NCBI RefSeq assembly: GCF_001639105.2 | Contig: NZ_CP015285.1 | Coordinates: 1,976,501 to 2,040,500 of the forward strand | DNA: 64,000 nt | Source of the DNA: Azospirillum humicireducens | Lineage (GTDB): Bacteria > Pseudomonadota > Alphaproteobacteria > Azospirillales > Azospirillaceae | Direction: 5' to 3' | Shown here: positions 17,275 to 27,026 of the stretch, piece by piece | Numbering within the stretch: the stretch's first letter is position 1 | Layout: each line of letters opens with the position of its first letter | The notes under the pieces: model-generated | Seen by the model: only the letters and a program-made list of their open reading frames with translations | Told to the model about the DNA's origin: nothing | Databases searched by the model: none | Translations under genes and position numbers: made by a program

Positions 17275-19496
17275 GCGCTGAAGCTACCAAGGCGCAGGAG
17301 CGTCCGGTCACCGTCGAGCTCGCCAAGGAGTTCGGCCTGTCCGCCGAGGAATACCGGAACGCCCTGGACATCCTGGGCCGCACCCCGACCTTCACCGAGC
17401 TGGGCATCATCTCGGTCATGTGGTCGGAGCATTGCTCCTACAAGTCGTCCAAGGTGTGGCTGAAGACGCTGCCGACCACCGGCCCGCAGGTGATCTGCGG
17501 CCCCGGCGAGAATGCCGGCGTGGTCGACATCGGCGACGGCGACGCCGTCATCTTCAAGATGGAAAGCCACAACCACCCGTCCTACATCGAGCCCTTCCAG
17601 GGCGCGGCGACGGGCGTCGGCGGCATCCTGCGCGACGTGTTCACCATGGGCGCCCGGCCCATCGCCAACATGAACGCCCTGCGCTTCGGCTCGCCCGACC
17701 ATTCCAAGACCCGCCATCTGGTGTCGGGCGTGGTCGCCGGCATTGCCCATTACGGCAACTGCGTCGGCGTGCCGACCGTGGGCGGCGAGACCAACTTCCA
17801 CCCGGCCTTCAACGGCAACATCCTGGTCAACGCCATGACCGTGGGTGTCGCCAAGACCGACAAGATCTTCTATTCGGCCGCCGCCGGCATCGGCAACCCG
17901 GTCGTCTATGTCGGCTCCAAGACCGGCCGCGACGGCATCCACGGCGCCACCATGGCGTCGGCCGAGTTCACCGAGGATTCGGAGGAGAAGCGCCCGACCG
18001 TGCAGGTCGGCGACCCCTTCACCGAGAAGCTGCTGATCGAAGCCTGCCTGGAGTTGATGGAGACGGACGCCATCGTCGCCATCCAGGACATGGGTGCCGC
18101 CGGCCTGACCTCCTCCTCGGTCGAGATGGCCGGCAAGGGCGGCCTGGGCATCGAGCTGACGCTCGACACCCTGCCGATGCGCGAACAGGCGATGACGCCC
18201 TATGAGATCATGCTCTCCGAAAGCCAGGAGCGCATGCTGATCATCCTGAAGCCCGGCCGCGAGGAGGTGGCGAAGGCCATCTTCGACAAGTGGGAGCTGG
18301 ACTTCGCCGTCATCGGCCACCTGACCGACACCGGCAACCTCGTCATCAAGATGTATGGCGAGACCTGGTGCGACATGCCGATCGCCCCGGTCTCCAACGC
18401 CGCCCCGGAATACAACCGCCCGTGGGAGCCGACGCCGAAGTCTTCGGATGTCGACGACGGTGTGCTGGCCGGCTATGCCGCCGACCTCGGCGACACGCTG
18501 GCCACGCTGTTCGGCTGCCCCGATCTCGCGTCCAAGCGCTGGATTTGGGAGCAGTATGACAGCCTCGTCGGCGGCGACACCCGCTTCATGTCGGGTCAGG
18601 CCGACGCCGCGGTCGTCCGCGTGCCGGGCCAGACCAAGGCGGTCGCCATCACCACCGACTGCACCCCGCGCTACTGCCTCGCCGATCCCGTCGAAGGCGG
18701 CAAGCAGGCCGTGGCCGAGGCGTGGCGCAACCTGTCGGCGGTGGGCGCCCTGCCGCTCGCCATCACCGACAACATGAACTTCGGCAACCCCGAGAAGCCG
18801 CGGATCATGGGCCAGTTCGTCGGCGCCGTCCAAGGCATCGGCGAGGCCTGCAAGGCGCTGGACTTCCCGGTCGTGTCGGGCAACGTCTCGCTCTACAACG
18901 AGACGAACGGCGAAGCGATCCTGCCGACTCCCGCCATCGGCGGCGTCGGCATCATGCCGGACGCGATGATCGCCGTCGGCATCGCCTTCCGAGGTGAAGG
19001 AGACGTGATCCTCGGCGTCGGCGAGACGAAAGGCCATCTCGGCCAGTCGATCTTCCTGCGCGAGATCCTCGGCCGCGAAGAGGGGGCTCCCCCGCCGGTC
19101 GATCTGGCGGTGGAGCGCCGCAACGGCGACTTCGTCCGCGGCCTGATCCGTGAGGGTCTGGTGGTGTCGAGCCACGATGTGGCCGATGGCGGCCTGATCG
19201 TCACCATCGCCGAGATGGCGCTGGCCGGAGGCGTCGGCGCCTATCTGACCGGCTTCGACGGCGCGTCCCCGCGCGTGCTGTTCGGCGAGGACCAGGGCCG
19301 CTACGTCCTGGCGGTCCGTCCGGATGTCGCCGCGGCGGTGCAGGAGAAGGCCAAGGCGGCCGGCGTTCCGGTCACCGTGCTGGGCGAGACCCGCGGCACG
19401 GCGCTGTCGGGCCGCGGCGGCGACATCGTGTCGCTGAAGCGCCTGCGCGACGCCAACGAACGTTGGCTGCCCGATTACATGGCCGCCGAGCTGTAA
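17271..19496 (+). CDS. purL: Phosphoribosylformylglycinamidine synthase subunit II
   Basis: Synthetase subunit (741 residues, the small-PurL form used with PurQ and PurS) that converts FGAR to FGAM with ATP and ammonia. Family landmarks are [29 protein letters not shown](L)[10 protein letters not shown] and GNVSLYNET. Starts with GTG whose last bases overlap the purQ stop. A perfect 15-base-pair hairpin follows the stop. Confidence 0.97.
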
Positions 19497-19501
19497 GACC
19501 A

Positions 19502-19535
19502 GAAAGGGGCTGCTTCGGATGAAGCAGCCCCTTTC
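19502..19535. terminator. Bidirectional terminator between purL and dedA-like gene
   Basis: Perfect 15-bp stem (gaaaggggctgcttc with gaagcagcccctttc) and a four-base loop, lying between two convergent genes. The A-rich and T-rich flanks would serve either direction. Confidence 0.7.
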
Positions 19536-19596
19536 GATTCGCGGATCTTTTTGGAACCTCTGATGGACGCCCCCAACCTTCTCCGGCTAGGACGTT

Positions 19597-20184
19597 TCAC
19601 TCTGCCGGGTTGGTAGCCGCCAGAGCACGTCGGCGGACCCACAGGATGCTCTTGACGGCAATCACCAGGGCGCCGATGCCCAGAGCAGAGAGCACCAGGA
19701 TCTTCGGACCATCCTCGCCGATGGCGCCGGCAGCTTCGCCAAACAGGTAACCGGCACCGGCGAAGCTCCAGGCCCAGATGCCGGCAGCGATGAAGTTCCA
19801 GAACAGGAAGCGCGACCACGGCATGCGCGAGGTGCCGATGGCGACCGACGCGATGTTCCGCACGCCGTAAAGGAAGCGGAAGACCAGAATGAAGGCGACG
19901 CCATATTTTTCGAGCCAGCGCAGCACACGGCTGGCATGGACCTCGGCCGACGGGAAGCGCGCAAGCGCCTGGTTGCCCCAGCGGCGACCAAGCCAGAACC
20001 AGAGCTGATCGCCCAGGAAGCTGCCGATCCAGACGGTTCCAACCAACCAATACAGATTGAAGATCCCGAGCTTTGCACCCATCCCGCCAAAGATTACAAA
20101 TGTTTCACCTTCAAAAAAGGCCCAGACAAAGGCCAGCGGGTAAAAGGCGTTCCCCCATTCCTGCAACCAAGTGATCCAGTCCAA
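19597..20184 (-). CDS. DedA-family inner-membrane protein
   Basis: Membrane protein of 195 residues with four or five hydrophobic segments. DedA signatures include FFEGETFVIFGG, GSFLGDQLWFWLGRRWG and the FRFLYGVRNIASVAIG region with conserved Arg. DedA proteins are implicated in lipid carrier recycling and membrane homeostasis. The start is TTG at 20184 with GGAGG upstream; no in-frame ATG gives a better N-terminus. Monocistronic on the minus strand. Confidence 0.88.
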   Translation of the reverse strand: MDWITWLQEWGNAFYPLAFVWAFFEGETFVIFGGMGAKLGIFNLYWLVGTVWIGSFLGDQLWFWLGRRWGNQALARFPSAEVHASRVLRWLEKYGVAFILVFRFLYGVRNIASVAIGTSRMPWSRFLFWNFIAAGIWAWSFAGAGYLFGEAAGAIGEDGPKILVLSALGIGALVIAVKSILWVRRRALAATNPAE

Positions 20185-20360
20185 AGCCCCCTCCGGGAGA
20201 CGTCGCTTGTGGGTTCGGCGGGCCCAAGGGCGTTCAGCGACCGCTATATTGTGCGATGCGGCAGATAAAACGCGGGCTGAGGACGATCATGACATAAAGG
20301 CGCGTCGTTTGTCTCGGAAACTTTCTTGACTAAGGAGTGGCCCCAGGGACGCCCTTCCGA

Positions 20361-20810
20361 TCAGAAATCGTCCCCCGACAGCTCACCAACCGCCTGTCTT
20401 GCGGCACGCAGCAAAGCCGGATTCGGCTCCTGCGGCATATCGCCGTCATCCCCGTCCGGATCGCTGCGGTCGGGTGCCGCACGGCGTTTCAATTCCCGCG
20501 CAGCCTCGATCAGCAGATGCGCCAGCCGCTGGTCAGGCAACGCCTGCACCAGCGCCCGCAATTCCGGATTGGAGAGCGCGGCCGGATCGAATGGCGGGGG
20601 GGGGGGAGGCGGGGCAGGCGGGGCGAGCGGCAGGGTGGCGACCCCGGCGGCGAGAACCGCAGCCCTGGGCAGAGGGGCGGCTTCCCGCACCATGTCGACC
20701 GCCACCTGGGCGGCCATGGTCGCCGCGACGCCGGCCGGCCGGCTGCGGCGCGGCTTTCGCGCCGGTTCCGTCGCCGGCAGATCGTCGAACAGAAGCCGTT
20801 GGACGCTCAT
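20361..20810 (-). CDS. Hypothetical protein with poly-proline tract
   Basis: Protein of 149 residues, not recognised. It is Ala/Arg-rich at the N-terminus (MSVQRLLFDDLPATEP), has a run of about seven prolines encoded by eleven consecutive C residues, and a more ordered C-terminal half (LRALVQALPDQRLAHLLIEAARELKRR). The ATG at 20810 was chosen over a GTG at 20831. It follows the PIN-domain gene on the same strand by about 145 bases. Length change in the homopolymer would frameshift the C-terminal half. Confidence 0.55.
   Translation of the reverse strand: MSVQRLLFDDLPATEPARKPRRSRPAGVAATMAAQVAVDMVREAAPLPRAAVLAAGVATLPLAPPAPPPPPPPFDPAALSNPELRALVQALPDQRLAHLLIEAARELKRRAAPDRSDPDGDDGDMPQEPNPALLRAARQAVGELSGDDF
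20596..20606. repeat. Homopolymer of eleven G (plus strand)
   Basis: An uninterrupted G11 tract inside the proline-rich hypothetical gene. Tracts of this length are prone to slippage in vivo and to sequencing error. Confidence 0.9.
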
Positions 20811-20955
20811 CGCTGCAGATGCTCCCTGCACTCAACCGTCGGTGCGGCGTCACCATCGCCGCAGCCATTCCTGTTCACTCGCAGTTTGCGATGTGTTCCC
20901 TTTTCATTCTAGGAAGAGCATCCGGTTTGTCGAGTGGATTCTGTGGAGTGACCGA

Positions 20956-21456
20956 TCAGCGCACCTCGTCCAGGGCATCCAGGAACCGTTCGGGCCGCAG
21001 CACTTTCGTTTCCCCGGCCCGGCGCACCGACAGCAGCTGACGGTCGACGGTCACCAGCCAGGGCACGGACCCGCCGACGGCCGCGGCCAGGAACATGTCG
21101 TCCTCCGGGTCACGGCACAGGCGGCCGACCGCCGCCGGCACCACCAGAACGGTCTCCGCCCTGATCCGGTCTAAGAAGGCGCGGCGATCGGATGAGGAGC
21201 GGTAACGGTCGAAGGTGGGTCGCATCAGCACCTCTTCCAGTTCCGCCAGCGTTTCGCGGCTGCCGGTCAGCCCGCCATCCCCACGCACCCGCTCCACACA
21301 GCGGCGGATCGCATCCTGACGCCGGATCGCGGTGTCGCCCAGCAACGCATAGGCCACCAGGATGTTGGTATCGAGAACGGCACGGACCGGGGCGGAGACC
21401 CGGGCGGAGTTCGGCGGGCGAACCAGCGCTGGATTTGCGTTGCTGCAGGTGAACAT
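20956..21456 (-). CDS. PIN-domain protein (putative RNase toxin)
   Basis: Protein of 166 residues with the PIN nuclease core: VRAVLDTNILVAYAL (first acidic site), a central Glu-rich helix (SRETLAELEEVLMRP) and CRDPEDDMFLAAAVGG plus LVTVDRQLL (later acidic sites). This arrangement is the PIN type annotated as a putative toxin component. The start codon is uncertain because the ATG at 21456 has no clear ribosome site; internal GTG codons just before the conserved core are alternatives. No recognised antitoxin is adjacent. Confidence 0.8.
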   Translation of the reverse strand: MFTCSNANPALVRPPNSARVSAPVRAVLDTNILVAYALLGDTAIRRQDAIRRCVERVRGDGGLTGSRETLAELEEVLMRPTFDRYRSSSDRRAFLDRIRAETVLVVPAAVGRLCRDPEDDMFLAAAVGGSVPWLVTVDRQLLSVRRAGETKVLRPERFLDALDEVR

Positions 21457-21584
21457 TGATATATTGGAATTCTGTAAAGGTTGAAGAACTCAGGCCCTTT
21501 GCGAGGCCTCTGTTGTGGGCCGCAACGGTTTGCGGTAAGAAGCCCGCGAGGTCTGAACGGAATCTTTAGGACGGAATCATCGGC

Positions 21585-21944
21585 ATGACCAGCATCCTCG
21601 TCGTCGACGACAGCCGACTGGCGCGCAACATGGTTTCCAGCGTCATCGCTTCGCTGCGGCCCGACTGGGCCATCGTCACGGCCGCAAGCGGTGAAGAGGC
21701 TCTGGAGATCGTCGGGACTGTGCCGCCGGCTGCCGCCATCGTCGACTACAACATGCCGGGCATGGATGGTCTGGCGCTCGCCGAACTGCTGAAGGAGCGC
21801 TTCACCGGACTTACCATCGGCCTGCTGACCGCCAACGTCCAGGACGCGCTGCGGCGCAAGGCCGAGGCGCTGGGCGTCCGTTTCATCGCAAAGCCGATCA
21901 CCTCGGACAAGATCCGCGACTTCCTCGCCGCGGCCGGGCAGTGA
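21585..21944 (+). CDS. Single-domain response regulator (CheY-like)
   Basis: Receiver domain of 119 residues: acidic pair in ILVVDDSR, phospho-acceptor Asp in AAIVDYNMPGMDG, Thr in LLTANVQ and Lys in IAKPITSDK. Overlaps the downstream CheC-like gene by the GTGA arrangement, which implies a regulator-phosphatase pair. The input kinase is not encoded here. Confidence 0.92.
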   Translation: MTSILVVDDSRLARNMVSSVIASLRPDWAIVTAASGEEALEIVGTVPPAAAIVDYNMPGMDGLALAELLKERFTGLTIGLLTANVQDALRRKAEALGVRFIAKPITSDKIRDFLAAAGQ

Positions 21945-22576
21945 CGCCGATGGCAATGCCCGCATCGGGGGATCCCTTTCGCCTGGACGCCGACGAAGCC
22001 GACGCCATCGCCGAACTGTTCAACATCGGCATGGGCGAACCGGCCGCCGCTCTCAGTTCCATGCTGGGGGAGGAGGTGCTTCTGTCGGTGCCGTCCTTCG
22101 CCGTGTCGACCCGAGCCTGCATCACCCAGGAGGTGAGCGGCGATCTGGAGGGCGACCAGCCGGTCTGTGCGGTCCGCGGCGCCTTCACCGGCCCCTTCAC
22201 CGGGGAAGCGATGCTGATCTTCCCGGAACGCGGCACGCTGGCTCTCGTCGGTCGGCTGGTCCCCGTCGATCCCGCCGCCGAAGCGCCGGGCGAGATGGAG
22301 CAGGATGCGCTGACCGAGATCGGCAACATCATTTTGAACGGCTGCCTCGCCAGCCTGTCGAACCTGATCGGCGGCGAATTGTCGGGCGCGGTTCCGGGCT
22401 ATGGCGCGGGCGCCCCCGCGACGGTCATCGGCTCAGCCGCAGATCCCGTGCTGTTCGTCCGCATCGACATGGCGCTGGCGGCGGGCGACGCCCGCGGGCA
22501 TGCGCTGTTCCTGCTGGACATCGCGTCGCTGGATGCCTTCCGCGAAGCAATCCGCCGGGCATTGGCAGATCTGTAA
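21941..22576 (+). CDS. CheC-like phosphatase of a response regulator
   Basis: Protein of 211 residues with two copies of the CheC/CheX/FliY active-site helix: DAIAELFNIGMGEPAAALSS and DALTEIGNIILNGCLASLSN, each with the E-x2-N pair. Such proteins dephosphorylate CheY-type receivers. Start is GTG at 21941 overlapping the receiver gene; ATG at 21950 is a close alternative. The two-gene unit is not linked to other che genes here. Confidence 0.85.
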   Translation: MTPMAMPASGDPFRLDADEADAIAELFNIGMGEPAAALSSMLGEEVLLSVPSFAVSTRACITQEVSGDLEGDQPVCAVRGAFTGPFTGEAMLIFPERGTLALVGRLVPVDPAAEAPGEMEQDALTEIGNIILNGCLASLSNLIGGELSGAVPGYGAGAPATVIGSAADPVLFVRIDMALAAGDARGHALFLLDIASLDAFREAIRRALADL

Positions 22577-22581
22577 CGAAA

Positions 22582-22606
22582 AGGGGGCGGCGGCACTGCG
22601 CCCCCT
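22582..22606 (+). terminator. Terminator-like hairpin after the CheC-like gene
   Basis: AGGGGGCG/CGCCCCCT stem with a nine-base loop six bases past the stop, followed by a C/T-rich tail. Confidence 0.55.
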
Positions 22607-22648
22607 CCCCCATTCCGCTCATCGTCGGGTTTCGTCCGCGTTCGCTGA

Positions 22649-23083
22649 TCAGGCCGGTTCGTGCCGGCCGGCGGCGGGGGTGCCCAGCGCCGGAACCTTC
22701 ACCGCGAAAACGCCATCACCCAGAAGCGACTGAACGACCAGCAGAACCGTCCAGAAGGCCGGAAACTCCCAGCCGCCACCCTGCGCGCTGAACACCCAGC
22801 CATTGCCGGCATGCTGCAACGTGGCGCCGATCATGATCGGCAGCAGGGCCAGCGCTATCCAGCGGGTATAGACACCGGCGATCAGCAGAAGCCCGCCGCC
22901 GATTTCGCCCAGGATCACGAGATAGGCGAAGACGCCGGGATAACCGATGCTCTCGAAAAAGCCGACGGTGCCGGGAATGGTGAAGGTCATCACCTTCAGT
23001 ACCAGGCCGTGGGCAAGGAACAGCAGGCCGAGGCCGACGCGCAGCAGGAAAGCGGCGTAGGGAGCGGTGCGAGTGTCGATCAT
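22649..23083 (-). CDS. DoxX-family membrane protein
   Basis: Small membrane protein of 144 residues with four hydrophobic helices. It shows the DoxX pattern LLRVGLGLLFLAHG near the N-terminus, IPGTVGFFESIGYPG and EIGGGLLLIAGVYTRWIAL. DoxX proteins are associated with quinone or thiol redox at the membrane; the role here is unknown. A strong AGGAG site precedes the ATG. Confidence 0.85.
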   Translation of the reverse strand: MIDTRTAPYAAFLLRVGLGLLFLAHGLVLKVMTFTIPGTVGFFESIGYPGVFAYLVILGEIGGGLLLIAGVYTRWIALALLPIMIGATLQHAGNGWVFSAQGGGWEFPAFWTVLLVVQSLLGDGVFAVKVPALGTPAAGRHEPA

Positions 23084-23239
23084 GGGGAAGGTCTCCTCTG
23101 TCAGGCGGTCGGTTTGGGCCGCGTTTCGTCTGAAGAGGAGATTAGCCGGATCGATGTGCGCGATAATCCGCCGAGTTGATGAAGGTTTGTTGCGCCCACA
23201 GCAACAATGGGGAGGGAGGACACTCTCCCGGCTTTGTAA

Positions 23240-23260
23240 CCCTCTCCACGGGGGAGAGGG
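23240..23260. repeat. CCCTCTCC palindrome
   Basis: CCCTCTCC/GGAGAGGG inverted repeat with a five-base loop just downstream of cysS (minus strand). A closely similar palindrome occurs at 47317-47344, so this may be a dispersed element used as a terminator. Confidence 0.5.
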
Positions 23261-23274
23261 GGGCGTTCACCGGT

Positions 23275-24651
23275 TCACCCCCGCTTCCAGGTCGTGCCCT
23301 GCGGGCCATCCTCCAGAACGATGCCCTTGTCGGCCAGTTCCTTGCGGATGCGGTCGGCCTCGGCGAAGTTCTTCGCCGCACGGGCCGACTTGCGGTCGAC
23401 GATCAACTGTTCGACATCGGCGTCGCTCAGCCCCCCGGCCCCACCGGTCGGTGCCCAGCGGAACCATGCCTCCGGGTCCTGCTGCAGCAGGCCGAGCTGT
23501 TGCCCCGCCGCCAGCAGCGCGCCCTTGGCCGCGGCCTTCTCGGCATCGCTCTTCGCCTTGTTCACCGCGGTGGCCAGTTCGTGCAGATGCGCGATGGCGA
23601 GCGGGCTGTTCAGGTCGTCCTCCAACGCGGCCAGCACGTCGAAGGGCAGGTCCGCCGCCGCCGGTGCAGGCTCGCCGCGCAGGGCCTGATACCAGCGGTC
23701 GAGCGCGCCCTTGGCCTGCCGGATGCCCTCGCGGGTGAAATCCAGCGGCTGGCGGTAGTGGGCGCTCAGCAGGGTCAGGCGGATCGCCTCGCCAGGGAAC
23801 TCGTCCAGCAGGTCATGAACGGTGAAGAAGTTGCCGAGGGACTTCGACATCTTCTCGCCTTCGACCGTCACGAAACCGTTGTGAACCCAGGTACGGGCCA
23901 GCCGATCGGTGCCGTTGGCGCAGCAGCTCTGCGCAATCTCGTTCTCATGGTGCGGGAAGATCAGGTCCAGCCCGCCGCCATGGATGTCGAAGGTGGCCCC
24001 CAGATGCTCCTTCGCCATGGCGGAGCATTCGATGTGCCAGCCCGGACGGCCACGGCCCCAGGGGCTGTCCCAGCCGGGCTGGTCCGGCGTGCTGGGCTTC
24101 CACAGAACGAAGTCGGAGGCGTCGCGCTTGTAGGGAGCCACCTCCACCCGCGCCCCGGCGATCATGTCCTCCAGCGAGCGGCGGGACAGTTGGCCGTAGC
24201 TGGGCATCGACGGGACGGAGAACAGCACATGCCCTTCCGCCGCATAGGCGTTGCCGCGTTCGATCAGCGTGGCGATCAGCGCGATCATCTGGCCGATATG
24301 CTGGGTCGCCCGCGGCTCGATGGTCGGGCGCAGCGCGTTCAGCGCATCCATGTCGGCATGGAACAGCTCGGTGGTGCGCGCGGTCAGCGCGTCGATCGGC
24401 TCGCCGCTGTCGCGGGCGCGGTCGATGATCTTGTCGTCCACATCGGTGATGTTGCGGACATAGGTCACCGCCGGATGGAGCCGCGACAGCAGCCGGAACA
24501 GCAGGTCGAACACCACCACCGGCCGGGCATTGCCGATATGGGCGGTGTCATAGACGGTCGGACCACAGACATACATGCCGACATGGTCCGGGCGAAGCGG
24601 CTCGAAGCGCTCCTTACGGCGGGTCAGCGTGTTGTAGAGGTCCAACGGCAC
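23275..24651 (-). CDS. cysS: Cysteinyl-tRNA synthetase
   Basis: Class I aminoacyl-tRNA synthetase (458 residues) charging tRNA-Cys. HIGH-type motif in [17 protein letters not shown] in [12 protein letters not shown], and zinc ligands in YVCGPTVYD plus the HIECSAM segment. Starts at GTG 24651 with GGGAG eight bases upstream. Lies 46 bases downstream of gltX on the same strand and is probably co-transcribed with it. Confidence 0.97.
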   Translation of the reverse strand: MPLDLYNTLTRRKERFEPLRPDHVGMYVCGPTVYDTAHIGNARPVVVFDLLFRLLSRLHPAVTYVRNITDVDDKIIDRARDSGEPIDALTARTTELFHADMDALNALRPTIEPRATQHIGQMIALIATLIERGNAYAAEGHVLFSVPSMPSYGQLSRRSLEDMIAGARVEVAPYKRDASDFVLWKPSTPDQPGWDSPWGRGRPGWHIECSAMAKEHLGATFDIHGGGLDLIFPHHENEIAQSCCANGTDRLARTWVHNGFVTVEGEKMSKSLGNFFTVHDLLDEFPGEAIRLTLLSAHYRQPLDFTREGIRQAKGALDRWYQALRGEPAPAAADLPFDVLAALEDDLNSPLAIAHLHELATAVNKAKSDAEKAAAKGALLAAGQQLGLLQQDPEAWFRWAPTGGAGGLSDADVEQLIVDRKSARAAKNFAEADRIRKELADKGIVLEDGPQGTTWKRG

Positions 24652-24697
24652 GGTCCGAACTCCCGATAAATAAGAGATGTCAGGATTAAGAATGGCT

Positions 24698-26041
24698 TCA
24701 GGCGGTTTCGCCGGCCAGTCGCCGGAGGCTGCGCGCCCGTCCGATCAGGGGTAGCAGGTTCTTCAATTCCGGTCCATGGTCGCGCCCGGTCAGCGCCCGG
24801 CGCAGAGGAAGGAACAGCTCCTTGCCCTTGCGACCGGTCGCCCCCTTCACCGCGTTGGTCCAGGCGCTCCAGGTGCCGAGGTCCCACGGCTCATCCGGCA
24901 GCAGCGCCGCCGCCTGGGCCAGGAAGCCGGCATCCTCGACCAGCGGCGTCACCGGCGCGTGGGTCACCGCCCACCAGTCGCACGCGTCATTCAGCCGCGC
25001 CAGATTGGGCCGCACCGCCTCCCAGAAGGCGGCATCGGCGCCGGTCAGACCCAGCGCCTCCAGCCGGTCGGCCACGGCGTCGAAGGGTGTCAGGTGCAGG
25101 ATGCGGGCATTCAACCGCCCCAACTCCTCCGGATCGAACTTCGGCGTGCCGCGGGCGACCTTCGACAGGTCGAACTCCGCAACGAGTTCGTCAAGCGTCA
25201 GACGGGCTTCAATCGGGTCGGAGGTGCCGAGCTTCGACAGCAGGCTGTTCACCGCCATCGGCTCGATGCCGTCCTCGTCGCGCAGGCTGCCGACCGACAG
25301 GCTGCCCAGCCGCTTCGACAGCCCCTGTCCGCCGGCATCGGTCAGCAGCGGCAGATGGGCGAAAGCCGGCACCACGGCACCGAGCGCCTCGAAGATCTGG
25401 ATCTGCACCGCGGTGTTGGCAACATGGTCCTCGCCGCGGATGATGTGGGTGATGGCGAAATCGGCGTCGTCCACCACGCTGGTCAGGGTGTAGAGCGGCC
25501 GGCCATCCTCGCGGATCAGCACCGGGTCGCTCAGCGCCGTGCCCTCGAAGCGCACCGGCCCGCGGACGAGGTCGGTCCATTCCACCGGAGTCGGGTTCAG
25601 CTTGAAGCGCCAATGGGCTTTGCGCCCCTCCCCTTCCAGGCGGGCGCGGTCCTCGTCGGTCAGGCGGAGCGCCGCGCGGTCGTAGATCGGCGGGCGTCCC
25701 TGCGACACCAGACTGGCGCGCTTGAGGTTGAGCTCTTCCGGTGTCTCGTAGCAGGGATAGAGCCGCCCGGCGGCCTTCAGCGTGGCCGCAACCTCGTCAT
25801 AACGCGGGTAGCGGTCGCTTTCGCGGGCGAAACGATCCCAGGTGAGACCGAGCCAGGTCAGGTCGGCGGCAATGGCGTCGGCGAATTCCTGGGTGGAGCG
25901 CTCCTCGTCGGTGTCGTCCAGCCGGAACATGAAGGTGCCGCCGGTCTTGCGCGCGAACAGCCAGTTGACGAGCGCCTGGCGCACATTGCCGACATGGATG
26001 CGGCCGGTCGGGCTGGGAGCGAAACGGACAGCGGTGGACAT
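24698..26041 (-). CDS. gltX: Glutamyl-tRNA synthetase
   Basis: Class I synthetase of 447 residues. HIGH-type motif [20 protein letters not shown] and KMSKS-type motif [11 protein letters not shown] are clear, with [11 protein letters not shown] between. It is discriminating or non-discriminating GluRS; alphaproteobacteria often carry two GltX copies and the sequence alone does not say which tRNAs (Glu or Gln) it charges. Directly upstream of cysS. Confidence 0.96.
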   Translation of the reverse strand: MSTAVRFAPSPTGRIHVGNVRQALVNWLFARKTGGTFMFRLDDTDEERSTQEFADAIAADLTWLGLTWDRFARESDRYPRYDEVAATLKAAGRLYPCYETPEELNLKRASLVSQGRPPIYDRAALRLTDEDRARLEGEGRKAHWRFKLNPTPVEWTDLVRGPVRFEGTALSDPVLIREDGRPLYTLTSVVDDADFAITHIIRGEDHVANTAVQIQIFEALGAVVPAFAHLPLLTDAGGQGLSKRLGSLSVGSLRDEDGIEPMAVNSLLSKLGTSDPIEARLTLDELVAEFDLSKVARGTPKFDPEELGRLNARILHLTPFDAVADRLEALGLTGADAAFWEAVRPNLARLNDACDWWAVTHAPVTPLVEDAGFLAQAAALLPDEPWDLGTWSAWTNAVKGATGRKGKELFLPLRRALTGRDHGPELKNLLPLIGRARSLRRLAGETA

Positions 26042-26222
26042 TGGCTGGACTCGATCTGCGGACGGGACAGGCGGGCAGTCCTAGCACGGCCGGCGCGCCT
26101 TCCGAAAGCGGTGCGAGACCGATGCATCCGCGCAACAGGTGGGGCCTCGCGTCGGTTGGCATGGTAGGCGCGGCCGTCCGCCTGCGTTAGCTTGGCGGCA
26201 AATCCAATCTCGGAGGCATCCT

Positions 26223-26891
26223 ATGGCGGACAAGAGCTTGCGCATCGGCGTCGTGCTGTCGGGTTGCGGCGTGTATGACGGCGCGGAGATCCACGAGGCG
26301 GTCTGCACCCTGCTGGCAATCGCCAGGGTCGGCGCGGTCGCGGTGTGCTATGCCCCCGACATCACGCAGGCCCATGTCGTCAACCACCTGACCGGCAAGG
26401 AGACCGGAGAGAGCCGCAATGTGCTGGTCGAATCGGCCCGCATCGCCCGCGGCAAGATCACCGCGCTCAGCGAATTCTCGGCCGGCGATGTCGATGCGCT
26501 GATCTTCCCCGGCGGATTCGGCGCCGCCAAGAATCTCAGCGACTTCGCCTTCAAGGGGGCCGATTGCTCGGTCAATCCGCAGGTGGTCGCCGCCGTCGCC
26601 GCGATGCGCGCGGCAGGGAAGCCGATCGGCGCACTGTGCATCGCGCCGGCCATCCTCGCCAAAATCCTGGGCCAACAGGGGGTGGAACTGACCATCGGCA
26701 ACGATCCAGGCACCGCCACCGCACTGGAGACCATGGGCGCCATCCACCGCACCACCACCCATGGCGAGATCGTGGTCGATCCGGGGCTGAAGATCGTCAC
26801 CTCCCCCTGCTACATGCTGGATGCCAATCTGCTCCAGATCGCCGAGGGCGCAGAGAATACGGTCAAGGCTCTGGTCGATTTGGCGAAGTGA
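26223..26891 (+). CDS. elbB: ElbB/DJ-1-PfpI-type glyoxalase
   Basis: Protein of 222 residues of the class I amidotransferase-like (DJ-1/PfpI) fold. Typical ElbB features: VVLSGCGVYDGAEIHEAV, ESARIARGKI, ALIFPGGFGAAKN and the nucleophile elbow GALCIAPAI. Family members have glyoxalase activity on small dicarbonyls and were linked genetically to isoprenoid synthesis. The ATG at 26223 follows GGAGG. Divergent from gltX. Confidence 0.9.
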   Translation: MADKSLRIGVVLSGCGVYDGAEIHEAVCTLLAIARVGAVAVCYAPDITQAHVVNHLTGKETGESRNVLVESARIARGKITALSEFSAGDVDALIFPGGFGAAKNLSDFAFKGADCSVNPQVVAAVAAMRAAGKPIGALCIAPAILAKILGQQGVELTIGNDPGTATALETMGAIHRTTTHGEIVVDPGLKIVTSPCYMLDANLLQIAEGAENTVKALVDLAK

Positions 26892-27026
26892 CAAAGAGAA
26901 ACGATGACAGAGGGGGTAGAGATACCTCCTTTTTCATCCACAATGTCACAAAGCCGGGCAATAATTCATTAACCGGCTTCACACACCCTTTGCCTCGGTT
27001 TTGTATCTATCGGGCGAGGGCTGGCG

